DNA from: Nitrospira sp.
GTDB taxonomy: Bacteria > Nitrospirota > Nitrospiria > Nitrospirales > Nitrospiraceae
Reading direction: 5' to 3'
Length of the DNA: 44,703 nt
Assembly (NCBI GenBank): GCA_024998645.1
Contig: JACOEJ010000008.1
Span: 3,272 to 47,974, forward strand
The notes beneath the pieces are model-generated. The model did not search any database. It saw only the letters and a list, made by a program, of their open reading frames with translations, and had not been told where the DNA came from. Positions 24,291-32,576 of this stretch are shown piece after piece. The stretch's first letter is position 1, and each line of letters opens with the position of its first letter. A program made the translations under genes and the position numbers.

Positions 24291-24747
24291 AGAAACCTCC
24301 TTGGTTTCTTCGGGGACCGATCGGCGCGATTCGCTGCGGTTCCCCGAAGGGGTGAGGTACTGCGCTGAGATAGCTACAATGTGTGTGGTTCTCTTCTGAT
24401 CTCTATAGAGAGCGAGTTTTGTGCCGCCAGGGCTCTGTGATGAATTGCCAGCAATTATTCAGCTCATGCCGAATATCCTGTTCGAGAAGAGCTGAATGTG
24501 TATTCAAAATGATCCTGTCCTGTATCTTCCGCGATAATAGAGCCCGGAGATCGCAGTCATGGAACATGTGAGAGGAAAGGCCGGGAAGAAGGGCTGTGGG
24601 TATTGGGACAATGGAGCGTGCGATTGCAGCCGGTCTTCTTTTGGAGAAGGACGCTCTTATGCGGAGTGGACGGTAACGCCGTTGAGTGGTGAAGCCCGCC
24701 GGTTATTCAGATAGATCACTTTCGGCCCGCGAGCGATCAGATGTCGC
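24291..24747. other. 457 bp intergenic region with a palindrome and a possible small ORF
   Basis: The region separates the DUF3365 gene from the 3' end of the PEP mutase gene. It contains a 12-base palindrome (tctctatagaga, 24400-24411), a TACAAT that could be a plus-strand -10 element (24375-24380), and a possible 51-codon ORF at 24559. There is no other visible gene. Confidence 0.45.
24559..24714 (+). CDS. Possible 51-residue ORF (Cys3, low support)
   Basis: ATG 24559 opens a frame of 51 codons with GGAG about 10 bases upstream. The peptide contains KGCGYWDNGACDCSR, a compact three-cysteine segment that looks less random than average. No homology can be claimed. It reads toward the 3' end of the PEP mutase gene on the other strand. 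It may be a small unannotated gene or chance. Confidence 0.22.
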   Translation: MEHVRGKAGKKGCGYWDNGACDCSRSSFGEGRSYAEWTVTPLSGEARRLFR

Positions 24748-26382
24748 TTAAAACTCTCCCGCCTGCACCACATCTTCCAGGCTATTGATGTCGAGCCAGT
24801 GCCCGACGGTGTAGAGGACCCGTATGGGCTGTCGGCGTGTGAGCAGCTCCTGGATCAACCGGGGGATCGTGGCTTTGCGATTGCCGGGTTGTGCGAGCAG
24901 TTCGGTGATGATGGTGGTGATGAGCGTGGCGGCGGTCGGCGAGACCTTGAGGAAGCCCATCCAGACGCCGTGGATGGCGGTTTCGGGGATCTCGTTACCC
25001 AGCTGCTTGAGATAGACCTTGGCGTTGAATGCCCGTCGGGAGTTGGGGACGGTGCATTCGGCGAAGCCGCCGAGTCGGGCATAGCTGGTCTGTTCCCGCC
25101 AGTTGCTGTCGAGGAAGATGACGCAGTCATCCGGTTCCTGGCAGAGGGACTGAGGAATGTATTTATTGAACAGCACGTCGCCGTAAGAAATGAGGGTCTG
25201 CTGTGCGCGTCCTTTGCGTGACTGGAGCGCCTTGAGCAGGGAGGCGAGTTCGCCGGTGCTGGCATAGTCGTCGTTGTCGACATAGGTCAGGTTGGGCAGA
25301 TTCACGGTCTCTTTTTTGTAGCCACGGACTACGACGATATCTTTGATGCCGACGGCGTTGTAGGCGTCGGCGATGTGGGTGAGGATGGGCGTGCCCTGGA
25401 CCTTGACCATGGTCTTGGGCTGATGTTCGGTGAGTTCTCCCAATTCGCTGCCGCGTGAAGCGGCCAGGACGATGGCGCAGGTATCTTCGGCGCCTTTCGG
25501 GAGATAGCGGTCTTCAGCCTCTTGCAGTTCCGCGGCGTTTTGCAGCCGGAAAATTTCCGACACCGGCGCGACTTTATCTTCGATGGACAAGAGATGTTCC
25601 TGTTCCTTTAACGTGCGCGCGGTTTTCTGCATGGCGGCGACGGAGCTGCGGAGCAGATGGTTGGCCCAGATGACAATCGAGAAGTTGTGCTGCCGAAAGA
25701 CATCGGTCGGCGTGGCGTAGTATTTTGTCGGGACGATCACGACCGGGCAGCGATTGCCCCATTCCTGCTTGAACGCCAGGATTTCATCGGGCACTGCCAG
25801 GGCGCTGTGGATGAGGATGCCGTCGGCACCGGCCTGGCGATAGGCTTCGGCGCGGCGCAGCGCTTCGGCGAGCCCCCAGCCGCAGATAAAGGCTTCGACC
25901 CGGGCGATGATGGAAAAGTTCGGGTCGCTCTGGGCGTCTTTGCCGGCTTTGATCTTGCCGCAGAACTCGTGCATGTCCGCCATGGGCTGGGCGTCACCCT
26001 TGATGAAGCTATTCGTTTTGGGGAAGAGCTTGTCTTCGATGCACACCGCGGCAATCTTGCGCTGCTCCAGCTTGCGGACGAGGCGCTGCATGTTGTTGAA
26101 GTTGCCGTAGCCGGTGTCGCCGTCGAGGAGAATCGGAATCGTAGTCGCGTCGGACATGAACTCGAGGGTTTCGAGCACCTGCGTCCAGCTGGCTTCGTTA
26201 TTGTCGCGCACGCCGAATTGGGCCGAGATCGACAGGCCGCTGGCCCAGATGCCTTTGAAGCCGGCTTCCTGGACAATCTTGGCGCTCAAGCCGTTGTGGG
26301 CTTCACAGATGAATTCCAGCTGGTCGGAGAGGAGGAGGGTGCGGAACTGTTTTGTGGTGCTGAGACCGGGTGTCGAGCTCAT
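24748..26382 (-). CDS. aepX: Phosphoenolpyruvate mutase fused to a nucleotidyltransferase
   Basis: The N-terminal ~290 residues form a PEP mutase of the isocitrate-lyase superfamily. Asp87 lies in [10 protein letters not shown], the mutase-specific loop motif EDK (116-118) with KTNS (122-125) is complete, and RVEAFI follows at 161. This enzyme converts PEP to phosphonopyruvate, the first step to all C-P compounds. The C-terminal ~240 residues are a nucleotidyltransferase domain ([16 protein letters not shown] then [13 protein letters not shown]). It probably activates a phosphonate such as 2-aminoethylphosphonate with CTP, like PntC. No phosphonopyruvate decarboxylase or transaminase gene is next to it. 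The protein is cytoplasmic. No ribosome site beyond GGAAGG a few bases before the ATG was noted. Confidence 0.9.
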   Translation of the reverse strand: MSSTPGLSTTKQFRTLLLSDQLEFICEAHNGLSAKIVQEAGFKGIWASGLSISAQFGVRDNNEASWTQVLETLEFMSDATTIPILLDGDTGYGNFNNMQRLVRKLEQRKIAAVCIEDKLFPKTNSFIKGDAQPMADMHEFCGKIKAGKDAQSDPNFSIIARVEAFICGWGLAEALRRAEAYRQAGADGILIHSALAVPDEILAFKQEWGNRCPVVIVPTKYYATPTDVFRQHNFSIVIWANHLLRSSVAAMQKTARTLKEQEHLLSIEDKVAPVSEIFRLQNAAELQEAEDRYLPKGAEDTCAIVLAASRGSELGELTEHQPKTMVKVQGTPILTHIADAYNAVGIKDIVVVRGYKKETVNLPNLTYVDNDDYASTGELASLLKALQSRKGRAQQTLISYGDVLFNKYIPQSLCQEPDDCVIFLDSNWREQTSYARLGGFAECTVPNSRRAFNAKVYLKQLGNEIPETAIHGVWMGFLKVSPTAATLITTIITELLAQPGNRKATIPRLIQELLTRRQPIRVLYTVGHWLDINSLEDVVQAGEF

Positions 26383-26501
26383 GGATTTCCTTCCTTGTGC
26401 CGGCTGAAATACCGTGCCGACGTTGGTCGGAAAGGATACCGGTTTTCCCGAGAGAAATCACGCAGCTTTTTGCGGCGGTGGACCCCGGCGGGTCCCTCTG
26501 T

Positions 26502-26924
26502 TCAGCTGCCGGTCCCGTCTTTGAATTCCGCCCGGTCCAACTTCTCAAAGAACGCGCCGACGCCGGGACCCAACTGTTCTTCGAGTTGCGGATCATTATC
26601 CAGAACGGTTCTCGCAAAGCCCACGATCAAGAGAATCCGCCGGACGGCTTCCTGGGGCGTGAGGGTGAGATCCGATCTGACGGCTCGCGTGTGAATCGCA
26701 ATCTCGGCGAGGAGGGTATCCTGCTCTTCCTGGATGGCCGCATAAGTCCCTGACGCCCGCGCCTGGTGATGTTGCTGCATCGCCACTTCCGAGAGGGCGC
26801 GCAGGGCTCGCTCCACTGCTTGGGCCGTTTCTTCATCCAGGCGATCGCGAAGGCGGGCCGGTACGACCGATCCCGGCTCCAGCAGTGACAGGATGATTTT
26901 TGAAAGTGATAGTAGGTACGCCAT
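26502..26924 (-). CDS. Hypothetical protein, helical
   Basis: The 140-residue protein is predicted almost entirely helical. It starts with a hydrophobic segment (MAYLLSLSKIILSLL) that may be a signal anchor or a buried helix, and continues with amphipathic helices rich in Ala, Gln, Glu and Arg. The ATG at 26924 has AGGAG 7 bases upstream; an ATG 11 codons earlier is less likely. No domain is recognised. It lies 119 bp upstream of the PEP mutase gene on the same strand, so the two might be co-transcribed, but nothing in its sequence points to phosphonate metabolism. Confidence 0.65.
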   Translation of the reverse strand: MAYLLSLSKIILSLLEPGSVVPARLRDRLDEETAQAVERALRALSEVAMQQHHQARASGTYAAIQEEQDTLLAEIAIHTRAVRSDLTLTPQEAVRRILLIVGFARTVLDNDPQLEEQLGPGVGAFFEKLDRAEFKDGTGS

Positions 26925-27104
26925 GTACGGGCTCCTGGATAGACGGGGATCGGGCAATAGCCCGGCTATTATTCCGCGATATGAGATCCATTATGCCACG
27001 GATAGAGAAAGGCCAATAGTGCCCAATGGCAATCATGTGTGCCCCCTAAGGAGAGTCGTGCATCGCCGCACGGGTCACTCACACCGGGAGCGGCGGTAGG
27101 TGTC

Positions 27105-27133
27105 TTGACAGTCTGTACCATTGGGCCTAGCGT
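27105..27133 (+). promoter_or_regulatory. Candidate promoter upstream of DUF2892 gene
   Basis: A perfect -35 hexamer TTGACA (27105-27110) is followed by a 17-base spacer and a weak -10 TAGCGT (27128-27133), about 50 bp before the DUF2892 start. The -35 and spacing are good and the -10 is poor, so an activator may be involved. Confidence 0.35.
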
Positions 27134-27183
27134 ACGGAAACTTCGCTCGAGTTCAGTTATAGGGATTGTCCATTGGAGGGCGC

Positions 27184-27411
27184 ATGATGAACCAGAAACG
27201 ACGCATGCATGACGCAATCGTGGGAGTTGTTGTCACGGCCGGGGTGGCGCTCGGTCATTATGTCAGCGCGCATTGGTTGATCCTTCCAGCGGTAATCGGG
27301 GTCACGCTTATTCAAAGCGGACTGACGGGTTTCTGTCCGGTGTATTTCGTCCTCGATCGGCTGATGCCGTCCGACGGTAGCGCTGGTTCCGCCGGCTGCT
27401 GCGCGAAGTAG
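27184..27411 (+). CDS. DUF2892-type small membrane protein (YgaP-like)
   Basis: The 75-residue protein has two TM segments (VGVVVTAGVALGHYV and WLILPAVIGVTLIQSG). They are followed by GLTGFCPVYFVLDRL, the signature of DUF2892 proteins, in which the Cys-Pro precedes the C-terminal tail. This domain forms the membrane part of YgaP rhodaneses and also occurs alone. The tail ends in GCCAK, giving two further cysteines that might bind a metal or thiol. Adjacent ATG codons at 27184/27187 follow GGAGG. The DUF2127 gene follows 58 bp downstream. Confidence 0.82.
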   Translation: MMNQKRRMHDAIVGVVVTAGVALGHYVSAHWLILPAVIGVTLIQSGLTGFCPVYFVLDRLMPSDGSAGSAGCCAK

Positions 27412-27469
27412 GCAAGCCGATGACACTCGTCTCGGACCTTCTGGCCGGTAACAAGAGTCTGATCACGCC

Positions 27470-27943
27470 ATGACCACGCCCATACACCATCCCGGCATGG
27501 CTGTCATTGCCATGCTCAAGTTGGCGAAGGGTGTGTTGCTGCTCCTTCTCGGGTTGGGTCTCCTCAAGTTGGTACATGCCGAGATTGCCACGTTGTTTTC
27601 TCTTCTGATCGAGGCGCTCCATCTCAATGCCGACTCGCGTCTCATTCATGGGCTGGTGCTGAAGGTGGATGCGCTTCAACCGCACAGCGTGCTGGTGGCA
27701 GGTCTGATCAGTCTGGGTTATGCAGGGCTGATGGTGGTTGAGGGCGTCGGTCTGTGGCTGGAGTTTTCCTGGGCCGCGTATTTGACGGTGGTATCGACGA
27801 GTCTGCTGATTCCGGTCGAGGTCTACGAAATCGTTGATCACGTCTCCTTGGTGCGAGTGGGGGCGCTGTTGTTGAATCTGGGTATCGTGGGGTATCTCAT
27901 CAGCCAGCTGAAACATCATCGGCTGCGCAAGCGGGCAGCGTGA
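27470..27943 (+). CDS. DUF2127 family membrane protein
   Basis: The 157-residue protein has four hydrophobic segments and the features of DUF2127: an N-terminal AVIAMLKLAKGVLLLLLGLG helix, the central HGLVLKVDALQPHS loop, and SWAAYLTVVSTSLLIPVEVYEIV. The function of the family is unknown. The gene's last 44 bases overlap the 3' end of the histidine kinase gene on the opposite strand, so the two C-termini are encoded in the same DNA. It probably shares a transcript with the DUF2892 gene upstream. Confidence 0.88.
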   Translation: MTTPIHHPGMAVIAMLKLAKGVLLLLLGLGLLKLVHAEIATLFSLLIEALHLNADSRLIHGLVLKVDALQPHSVLVAGLISLGYAGLMVVEGVGLWLEFSWAAYLTVVSTSLLIPVEVYEIVDHVSLVRVGALLLNLGIVGYLISQLKHHRLRKRAA

Positions 27944-29306
27944 CGGTAAACCGCGTGCCTTGTCCGGGCGTGCTCTCTACTGCGACCGTGCCCCCGTGGG
28001 CTTCGGCGATTTCTTTCACGATGGCCAGTCCGAGCCCTGTTCCACCCGACTCTCTGGTGCGCGCGGGATCGGCCCGGTAAAACCGCTCAAATAATCGCGG
28101 CAGATGCTCCGGAGCAATGCCGGCCCCCGTGTCCTCCACTTGCAGTACCACATGTGCGGGTATCGGCTTGAGTCGGATCGTAATGCGGCCCTCCGGCGGG
28201 GTATAGGCCAAAGCGTTGTCGAGCAGGTTGATGAGCAATTGCGTCAGCCGCCCCGCGTCGCCTTGCACGCGGGGTACAGGCTGAGCATCCAGGATTAGCT
28301 GAATCTTGCGGTCTTCCGCCAACGGGCTCAATTCTTTGATCAGGTCTTGTACCAGCGGTTCTAACGCGAGGGGCGTGAGTGTGACCGGAGGGCGGTCTCC
28401 GGAGAATTGCGCCAGGGTGAGGAGCGAGCGGGTCAATGTGCCGAGCCGCTCGATCTGCCCCAGGTTTGTGACCAGCGCGTCGCGGTAGTCCTCGGCATTG
28501 CGACTCTTCTGCAGGGCGACTTCGATCGTGCCTTTGATCACGGTCAAGGGAGTTTGGATCTCATGAGCCGCATCGGCGATGAATTGCCGTTGCCCCTCAA
28601 AGACGTGGTGCAATCGATCCAACATCGCGTTGAAGACGCGGGCGAGCCGGTCAAACTCCTCGTAGGGTGCCGCCAGTGTCATCCGTGTTCGTAAGGACGG
28701 CACGGAGATCTGTTCTGCCGTGGCGGTGAGCGCTTCGACCGGCGCCAAGGCTTCCCGCGCGAGCCAGCGGCTGCCGACCCATCCGACGACGATCATCGCT
28801 CCGGCAAGAGCGGCCAGGAGGAGCATGAGCAGGCGGAGGGTATCGTCCACAAGCCGAAGCGACGTGTCCATTTGAAGGAGGTACCGGACAGACCCTGCAT
28901 GGGTGACGGGAAACGAAATCCGCCTGATCGAGCCATCGTGCGGCGGCGTAATGGTGTCAAACAGAGTGAGGCCGCGCTGCAGGTCGGCCAGTTGCGCGGT
29001 GGACAGCGGGGGGCGGGTCGTGCTCGCCGCTCCCTTCCAGAGCACCGTTCCAGATGAATTGAGCACTACCGCTGATCGGGCGGCTTCGCGCATTTCATCT
29101 TTCTCGTCGTCCTCCAATGCAGTGAGCGTCCCGGTCGTCAACTCGACTCGTGCGGCTTCCTGTTCGGCGAGTGTGAGGAGTTCGTGGTCGACATGCTGCG
29201 CCAGGAGTGTCGCAAGTCCGGTATAGATCAAGATGGAAAATGCGGTCAATAGGATCAGGACGAGGGCGATGGCCGAGCGGCGAATGTGCGTGCGGAATGC
29301 GACCAT
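27900..29306 (-). CDS. Membrane sensor histidine kinase
   Basis: The 468-residue protein has TM1 (about 10-34), a periplasmic sensor loop of ~120 residues without a named domain, TM2 (about 158-178) and a HAMP domain (180-235). An HisKA dimerisation domain carries His248 (DAAHEIQTPL), and the HATPase domain has the N box (NLLDNA, 359-364), G1 (DTGAGI, 391-396) and G2 (GGTGLGLAI). All catalytic residues are intact. The arrangement matches CusS/PmrB-like kinases. It is encoded 3 bp after the OmpR-type regulator gene, its certain partner, as the last gene of a minus-strand operon. The 3' end overlaps the DUF2127 gene. Confidence 0.95.
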   Translation of the reverse strand: MVAFRTHIRRSAIALVLILLTAFSILIYTGLATLLAQHVDHELLTLAEQEAARVELTTGTLTALEDDEKDEMREAARSAVVLNSSGTVLWKGAASTTRPPLSTAQLADLQRGLTLFDTITPPHDGSIRRISFPVTHAGSVRYLLQMDTSLRLVDDTLRLLMLLLAALAGAMIVVGWVGSRWLAREALAPVEALTATAEQISVPSLRTRMTLAAPYEEFDRLARVFNAMLDRLHHVFEGQRQFIADAAHEIQTPLTVIKGTIEVALQKSRNAEDYRDALVTNLGQIERLGTLTRSLLTLAQFSGDRPPVTLTPLALEPLVQDLIKELSPLAEDRKIQLILDAQPVPRVQGDAGRLTQLLINLLDNALAYTPPEGRITIRLKPIPAHVVLQVEDTGAGIAPEHLPRLFERFYRADPARTRESGGTGLGLAIVKEIAEAHGGTVAVESTPGQGTRFTVTLPACAADDVSAG

Positions 29307-29309
29307 GGC

Positions 29310-29987
29310 TTAGGCTCCCGGGGTCTTCAAGACGTACCCGACGCCACGGACGGTGTGGATCAGGGGCGTGGAAAACTCGCGATCTACCTTGGCGCGCAAT
29401 GCGCGGATGTGCACATCGACGATATTCGTCATGCCGTCATAGTGGATATCCCACACATGTTCGATGATGGCGGTTCTGGTCAGCACCCGGTCAGGATTGC
29501 GCAGGAGATATTCCAGCAACGCATATTCCTTGTTCGTGAGGATGAGTTCACGGCCCGCCCGCCAGACACGATGGGCGACCGGGTCGACCTCAAGGTCCGC
29601 GACGGTGAGGTGCGGCGATTGCTCGGTCCCGCTGCGGCGGATCAGCGCCTGAATCCGTGCCAGGAGTTCCGCAAAGGCGAAGGGTTTCGTGAGGTAATCA
29701 TCGGCTCCGATGTTGAGCCCGGTGACACGGTCTTCAACCGTTCCGCGGGCGGTGAGGAGGAGAATCGGTGTCTTGTTGCCGGCGGCACGGAGCCGGCGGC
29801 AGACGGTGAATCCGTCGAGCGCGGGGAGCATGACGTCGAGGATGATGAGGTCGTACGGCGTGGTGCTCGCCATGAGGAGGCCCTCTTCCCCCTCATGGGC
29901 CCAATCGACGGCGTAGCGTTCTTCGCGGAGCCCTTTTTGGATGAATCCCGCGAGATCCGGATCATCCTCCACAATTAGAATGCGCAT
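29310..29987 (-). CDS. OmpR/PhoB-family response regulator
   Basis: The 225-residue protein has a receiver domain (Asp8/Asp9, phospho-acceptor Asp51 in LIILDVMLPALDG, Thr78, Lys100) and a winged-helix DNA-binding domain. The latter has the typical block LTNKEYALLEYLL and TNIVDVHIRALRAKVD, ending HTVRGVGYVL. It would be phosphorylated by the adjacent kinase and bind direct-repeat DNA sites. The repeat of ATGAAG hexamers upstream of the PepSY gene (30958-30984) is a likely target, giving autoregulation. It follows the DUF2231 gene by 21 bp. The CusR/CopR/QseB subgroup is the closest by eye. Confidence 0.95.
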   Translation of the reverse strand: MRILIVEDDPDLAGFIQKGLREERYAVDWAHEGEEGLLMASTTPYDLIILDVMLPALDGFTVCRRLRAAGNKTPILLLTARGTVEDRVTGLNIGADDYLTKPFAFAELLARIQALIRRSGTEQSPHLTVADLEVDPVAHRVWRAGRELILTNKEYALLEYLLRNPDRVLTRTAIIEHVWDIHYDGMTNIVDVHIRALRAKVDREFSTPLIHTVRGVGYVLKTPGA

Positions 29988-30008
29988 GCGGATTCCTTTT
30001 TCAGGATT

Positions 30009-30479
30009 CTAACCCCCGTGCAGACTCTGAGCAATCGGCTGTGCTGCCTGCGGCGCGGTCGTGACTCCCGCTCCATGCTTGTACACCAGATCTCCGCCGG
30101 TGTGGCCGGTGGCGATGAGTGCGAGCAGCCCTACGGTTGCTATTGCCAGATAGGCCGCGAATGTTCGTGTGCTGAAGCGATTGCGGAGCAGCAGGCGGGA
30201 GAGCAGCAGGACCGCCATGATCACGAGGGTGATGTGTGCCCAGGTTTCGTGAGTCTCGATCAGGGACTCGGCGATCCCGGCTTTTTCTGCCGCATCCTCC
30301 GCCATCCTGCCTGCAATGGCGGCTGCGATGCCGCCGGTGAGGCCGAGCCCGAGTAACCAGAGGGCCCCTTCGCGGAAACTCTCACGCGACAGGCTGGTTC
30401 CCAGGAGATCAAAGAATACGCTGACGAATAAGAGGGCGATGGGGAAATGAACAAGGATGGGATGCAGCGGGAAATCCAT
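30009..30479 (-). CDS. DUF2231 domain membrane protein
   Basis: The 156-residue protein starts MDFPLHPILVHFPIALLF, the hallmark of DUF2231, in which a conserved HPxxVHFP motif begins the first TM helix. Four TM helices follow, and the last one ends in ATGHTGGDLVYKHGAGV, also a family feature. The histidines may bind haem or a metal, but this is inference. An AAAGGAG ribosome site supports ATG 30479; the open frame further upstream has non-coding composition. It lies between the PepSY gene and the regulator, in one operon. Confidence 0.9.
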   Translation of the reverse strand: MDFPLHPILVHFPIALLFVSVFFDLLGTSLSRESFREGALWLLGLGLTGGIAAAIAGRMAEDAAEKAGIAESLIETHETWAHITLVIMAVLLLSRLLLRNRFSTRTFAAYLAIATVGLLALIATGHTGGDLVYKHGAGVTTAPQAAQPIAQSLHGG

Positions 30480-30567
30480 GGTCGGGACTCCTTTGTCCTG
30501 GTCCTGGTTCGATGCGGCCCGGCCGGATGAGTCCGACCGGACCGATTCTCTGTTGTGGCGATGCTGC

Positions 30568-30882
30568 TTACTTCTTGCTGCCGGATTCGTGCTTGGCGTC
30601 TTTGGTGTCCTCGGACACCTGGCCGGATTGCGCATCAACGGTGAATTCCCGGCTTTCTCCGCTGTTACTGACGACGGTGATTTCATACTCCGTCTTTCCG
30701 TCTTCATCTTCCAGTTCGGCTTCGATGACACGGCCGGGGTACTTATCAGTGACGGCCTTGATCGCCTGTTCTATGGACACCGCTGTCTTGGCGATGGTCT
30801 TGTGGCCCTTGTCGGCGAGCGCCAGGCCGGTAAACGCGGTGAGCGACACTGCTACGCAGGCGGCGATGATGAGCTGCTTCAT
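30568..30882 (-). CDS. PepSY domain periplasmic protein
   Basis: The 104-residue protein has a signal peptide (LIIAACVAVSLTAFTGLALA, cleavage before DKGH) and one PepSY domain: a helix with SIEQAIKAVTDKYPGRVIEAELEDE followed by a beta segment (TEYEITVVSNSGESREFTVDAQSGQV). It ends with a charged tail. PepSY proteins are thought to inhibit proteases or sense envelope conditions, and single-domain forms are frequently controlled by adjacent two-component systems. AGGAGG lies about 6 bases before the ATG. It is the first gene of the operon that continues with DUF2231, regulator and kinase, and it sits next to the proposed regulator-binding repeats. Confidence 0.9.
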   Translation of the reverse strand: MKQLIIAACVAVSLTAFTGLALADKGHKTIAKTAVSIEQAIKAVTDKYPGRVIEAELEDEDGKTEYEITVVSNSGESREFTVDAQSGQVSEDTKDAKHESGSKK

Positions 30883-30957
30883 GATGGAACCTCCTAAGGT
30901 GATTGGATAACTGCACTGTGCTATGTGCTCAGACTACCCGTTCAGGATGAGATGCCT

Positions 30958-30985
30958 ATGAAGCGAAGATGAAGAATTCTTCATC
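30958..30985 (-). promoter_or_regulatory. Candidate OmpR-family operator upstream of the PepSY operon
   Basis: On the operon strand the sequence reads ATGAAG-aatt-CTTCAT-cttcg-CTTCAT. The two direct hexamers are separated by 5 bases (11-base period), as in PmrA/PhoB/QseB-type boxes. The inverted copy makes an 18-base perfect palindrome (30968-30985). It is about 80 to 100 bp upstream of the PepSY start. The adjacent OmpR-type regulator is the obvious candidate to bind it. Confidence 0.5.
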
Positions 30986-31117
30986 GGGAATCCGGTTGTG
31001 ATGCAGGTCAGAGCTATCCTGTCGGCACTGAGTGCTGGCTAGTGCGGAGCCAGCCGGTATGACGGCCGGATGGTAGGCAAGATCTACTTCTCTTAGTAAT
31101 CAGCTCCGAGGGAGGAC

Positions 31118-31378
31118 TTATTTCCCCGCTTGATTGGCGGGTGTGGCGATCAGGATCAGTTTGGCGGATCGGTCGAGGGCTTTGATCGCCGCTTCCCGTC
31201 GCAACGCGTCTCCTTTTGAATCTGCCGTTTCGGTATAGCGAAGAGTCAGCGGCCTGCGGTGCTTGGTGTACTTGGCGCCTTTGCCGGTTTCGTGGGCAGC
31301 CATTCGTTGCTTCAAGTCATTGGTGATGCCGGTGTAGAGAGTGCGATCGGCACATTCGACGATATAGACGACCCACAT
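31118..31378 (-). CDS. GIY-YIG nuclease family protein (UPF0213-like)
   Basis: The 86-residue protein is a minimal GIY-YIG domain: VVYIVECADRTLYTGIT gives the VYI and YTG strands, followed by Arg25 (DLKQRMAAH), the HETGKGAKYTKHRRP segment and a later Glu (REAAIKALDR). The standalone UPF0213/YhbQ group has this exact layout and is thought to cleave or bind branched DNA, but its role is uncertain. GAGG lies about 10 bases upstream of the ATG. The gene is single, flanked by intergenic regions on both sides. Confidence 0.92.
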   Translation of the reverse strand: MWVVYIVECADRTLYTGITNDLKQRMAAHETGKGAKYTKHRRPLTLRYTETADSKGDALRREAAIKALDRSAKLILIATPANQAGK

Positions 31379-31518
31379 CTCTGCGATTCCTCAATGCCCT
31401 GCGATAACGCGCGTGGGTCCATCTTGCCTGTAGTTGATCTCAAATGGAATATGGTCTCTTAGTGACCCGGAGCCCCTGCATAAAAATCGAACTCCGGTGC
31501 GAGCCTGCCCGGTCTCAA

Positions 31519-31527
31519 TGCTATACT
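31519..31527 (+). promoter_or_regulatory. Extended -10 promoter giving a near-leaderless transcript
   Basis: TGCTATACT matches an extended -10 element (TGn-TATACT), and ATG 31536 starts 8 bases after it. If this is the promoter, transcription would start at or next to the start codon. No -35 hexamer is evident and no ribosome site is seen upstream of the ATG, both in agreement with a leaderless message. Confidence 0.4.
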
Positions 31528-31535
31528 CCGGTCCC

Positions 31536-32492
31536 ATGACGATGACCACGACTCCCGACACAGAAATCATGCTTTCCTCCGGCAACCAGCGTGCGGTTGT
31601 CTCGCCCTGGGGCGCGTCCTTACGCCGGTATTTCCTGGTGGAAGCCGGCGGCAACGATGTCGATATCGTCTGGGGCTATTCGGGCGGCAGTCACAAAAAG
31701 GGCGGGCAGGGGGATGTGTTAATTCCGTTCCCCGGACGGATCGCCGAGGGCCGGTATACATTCGACAGCGAGCCTTTCCAGCTTGAACGGAACGATAAAG
31801 AAGGTCCCAACGCGATTCACGGATTTGTCCGGACTCTGCCGTGGCGGGTAGTTCGTGTCGAGGCGAGCTGCGTTTTGTTCGACATGTGTCTTGAGGCTGA
31901 ACAGTACGGCAGCAAGGGCTATCCGTTTTCGCTCGCCATTCAAGTGACCTATGGTTTAGACGAGAAGGGACTATACTGCTCGTTCGACGTGCGGAATGCC
32001 GGGGTGCGACCAGCTCCGGTCGGGGTGGGTTTTCATCCCTACTTCACGGTGGGCACTCTGTTGATCGACGAAGCCGAAGCCAGGATTCCCGGTGCGGGCT
32101 TTCTGGAATTCAATGACCAGCTAACACCGACGGGAAAGATTCTCCCCGTAGCAGACAACGAGTGGGACTGTCGCGTTTTTCGCCGGATCGGCGAGAAGAA
32201 GTTCAATCACTGCTATGTGCAGCTTGATCGTGATGTGGAAGGACTGGCGACGGCGTCGCTCCGCCATGCCGGAAGCGGTCGGGTGATCGAAGTGGCGATG
32301 GACCGTGCATTCTCCGCCATCGTCGTGTACACCGGTGATGCCATTGCCGATGCACCGCGCCGCGCGTTCGCCATCGAGCCGATGACCTGCGCGTCGGATG
32401 CGTTCAATCATCCTGAGTGGGGTTTGAAACGCCTGCTCCCCGGGGAACATTTTTCAGGCCGCTACACGATCCGCCACCGGATCGAGTCCTGA
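31536..32492 (+). CDS. Aldose 1-epimerase family protein
   Basis: The 318-residue protein belongs to the galactose mutarotase-like superfamily. The catalytic histidine regions are visible as NAIHGFVRTLPW and VGFHPYFTV, and the C-terminal catalytic glutamate as FAIEPMTCASDAFN. Aldose 1-epimerases interconvert the alpha and beta anomers of sugars. The NAIHG form here is closest to GalM/YeaD-like proteins, so a hexose or phosphohexose substrate is likely. It has no signal peptide and is cytoplasmic. ATG 31536 was chosen over an upstream frame because of the -10 element at 31519-31527; ATG 31542 is an alternative. Confidence 0.9.
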   Translation: MTMTTTPDTEIMLSSGNQRAVVSPWGASLRRYFLVEAGGNDVDIVWGYSGGSHKKGGQGDVLIPFPGRIAEGRYTFDSEPFQLERNDKEGPNAIHGFVRTLPWRVVRVEASCVLFDMCLEAEQYGSKGYPFSLAIQVTYGLDEKGLYCSFDVRNAGVRPAPVGVGFHPYFTVGTLLIDEAEARIPGAGFLEFNDQLTPTGKILPVADNEWDCRVFRRIGEKKFNHCYVQLDRDVEGLATASLRHAGSGRVIEVAMDRAFSAIVVYTGDAIADAPRRAFAIEPMTCASDAFNHPEWGLKRLLPGEHFSGRYTIRHRIES

Positions 32493-32576
32493 TTCCCGCC
32501 TTGTATCGCGTGCATCCCCTGTTGTCCGAACGTCGATTGTGGGCTGCCGCCATAGCGTTCCGCCAGCCGGCGACTC

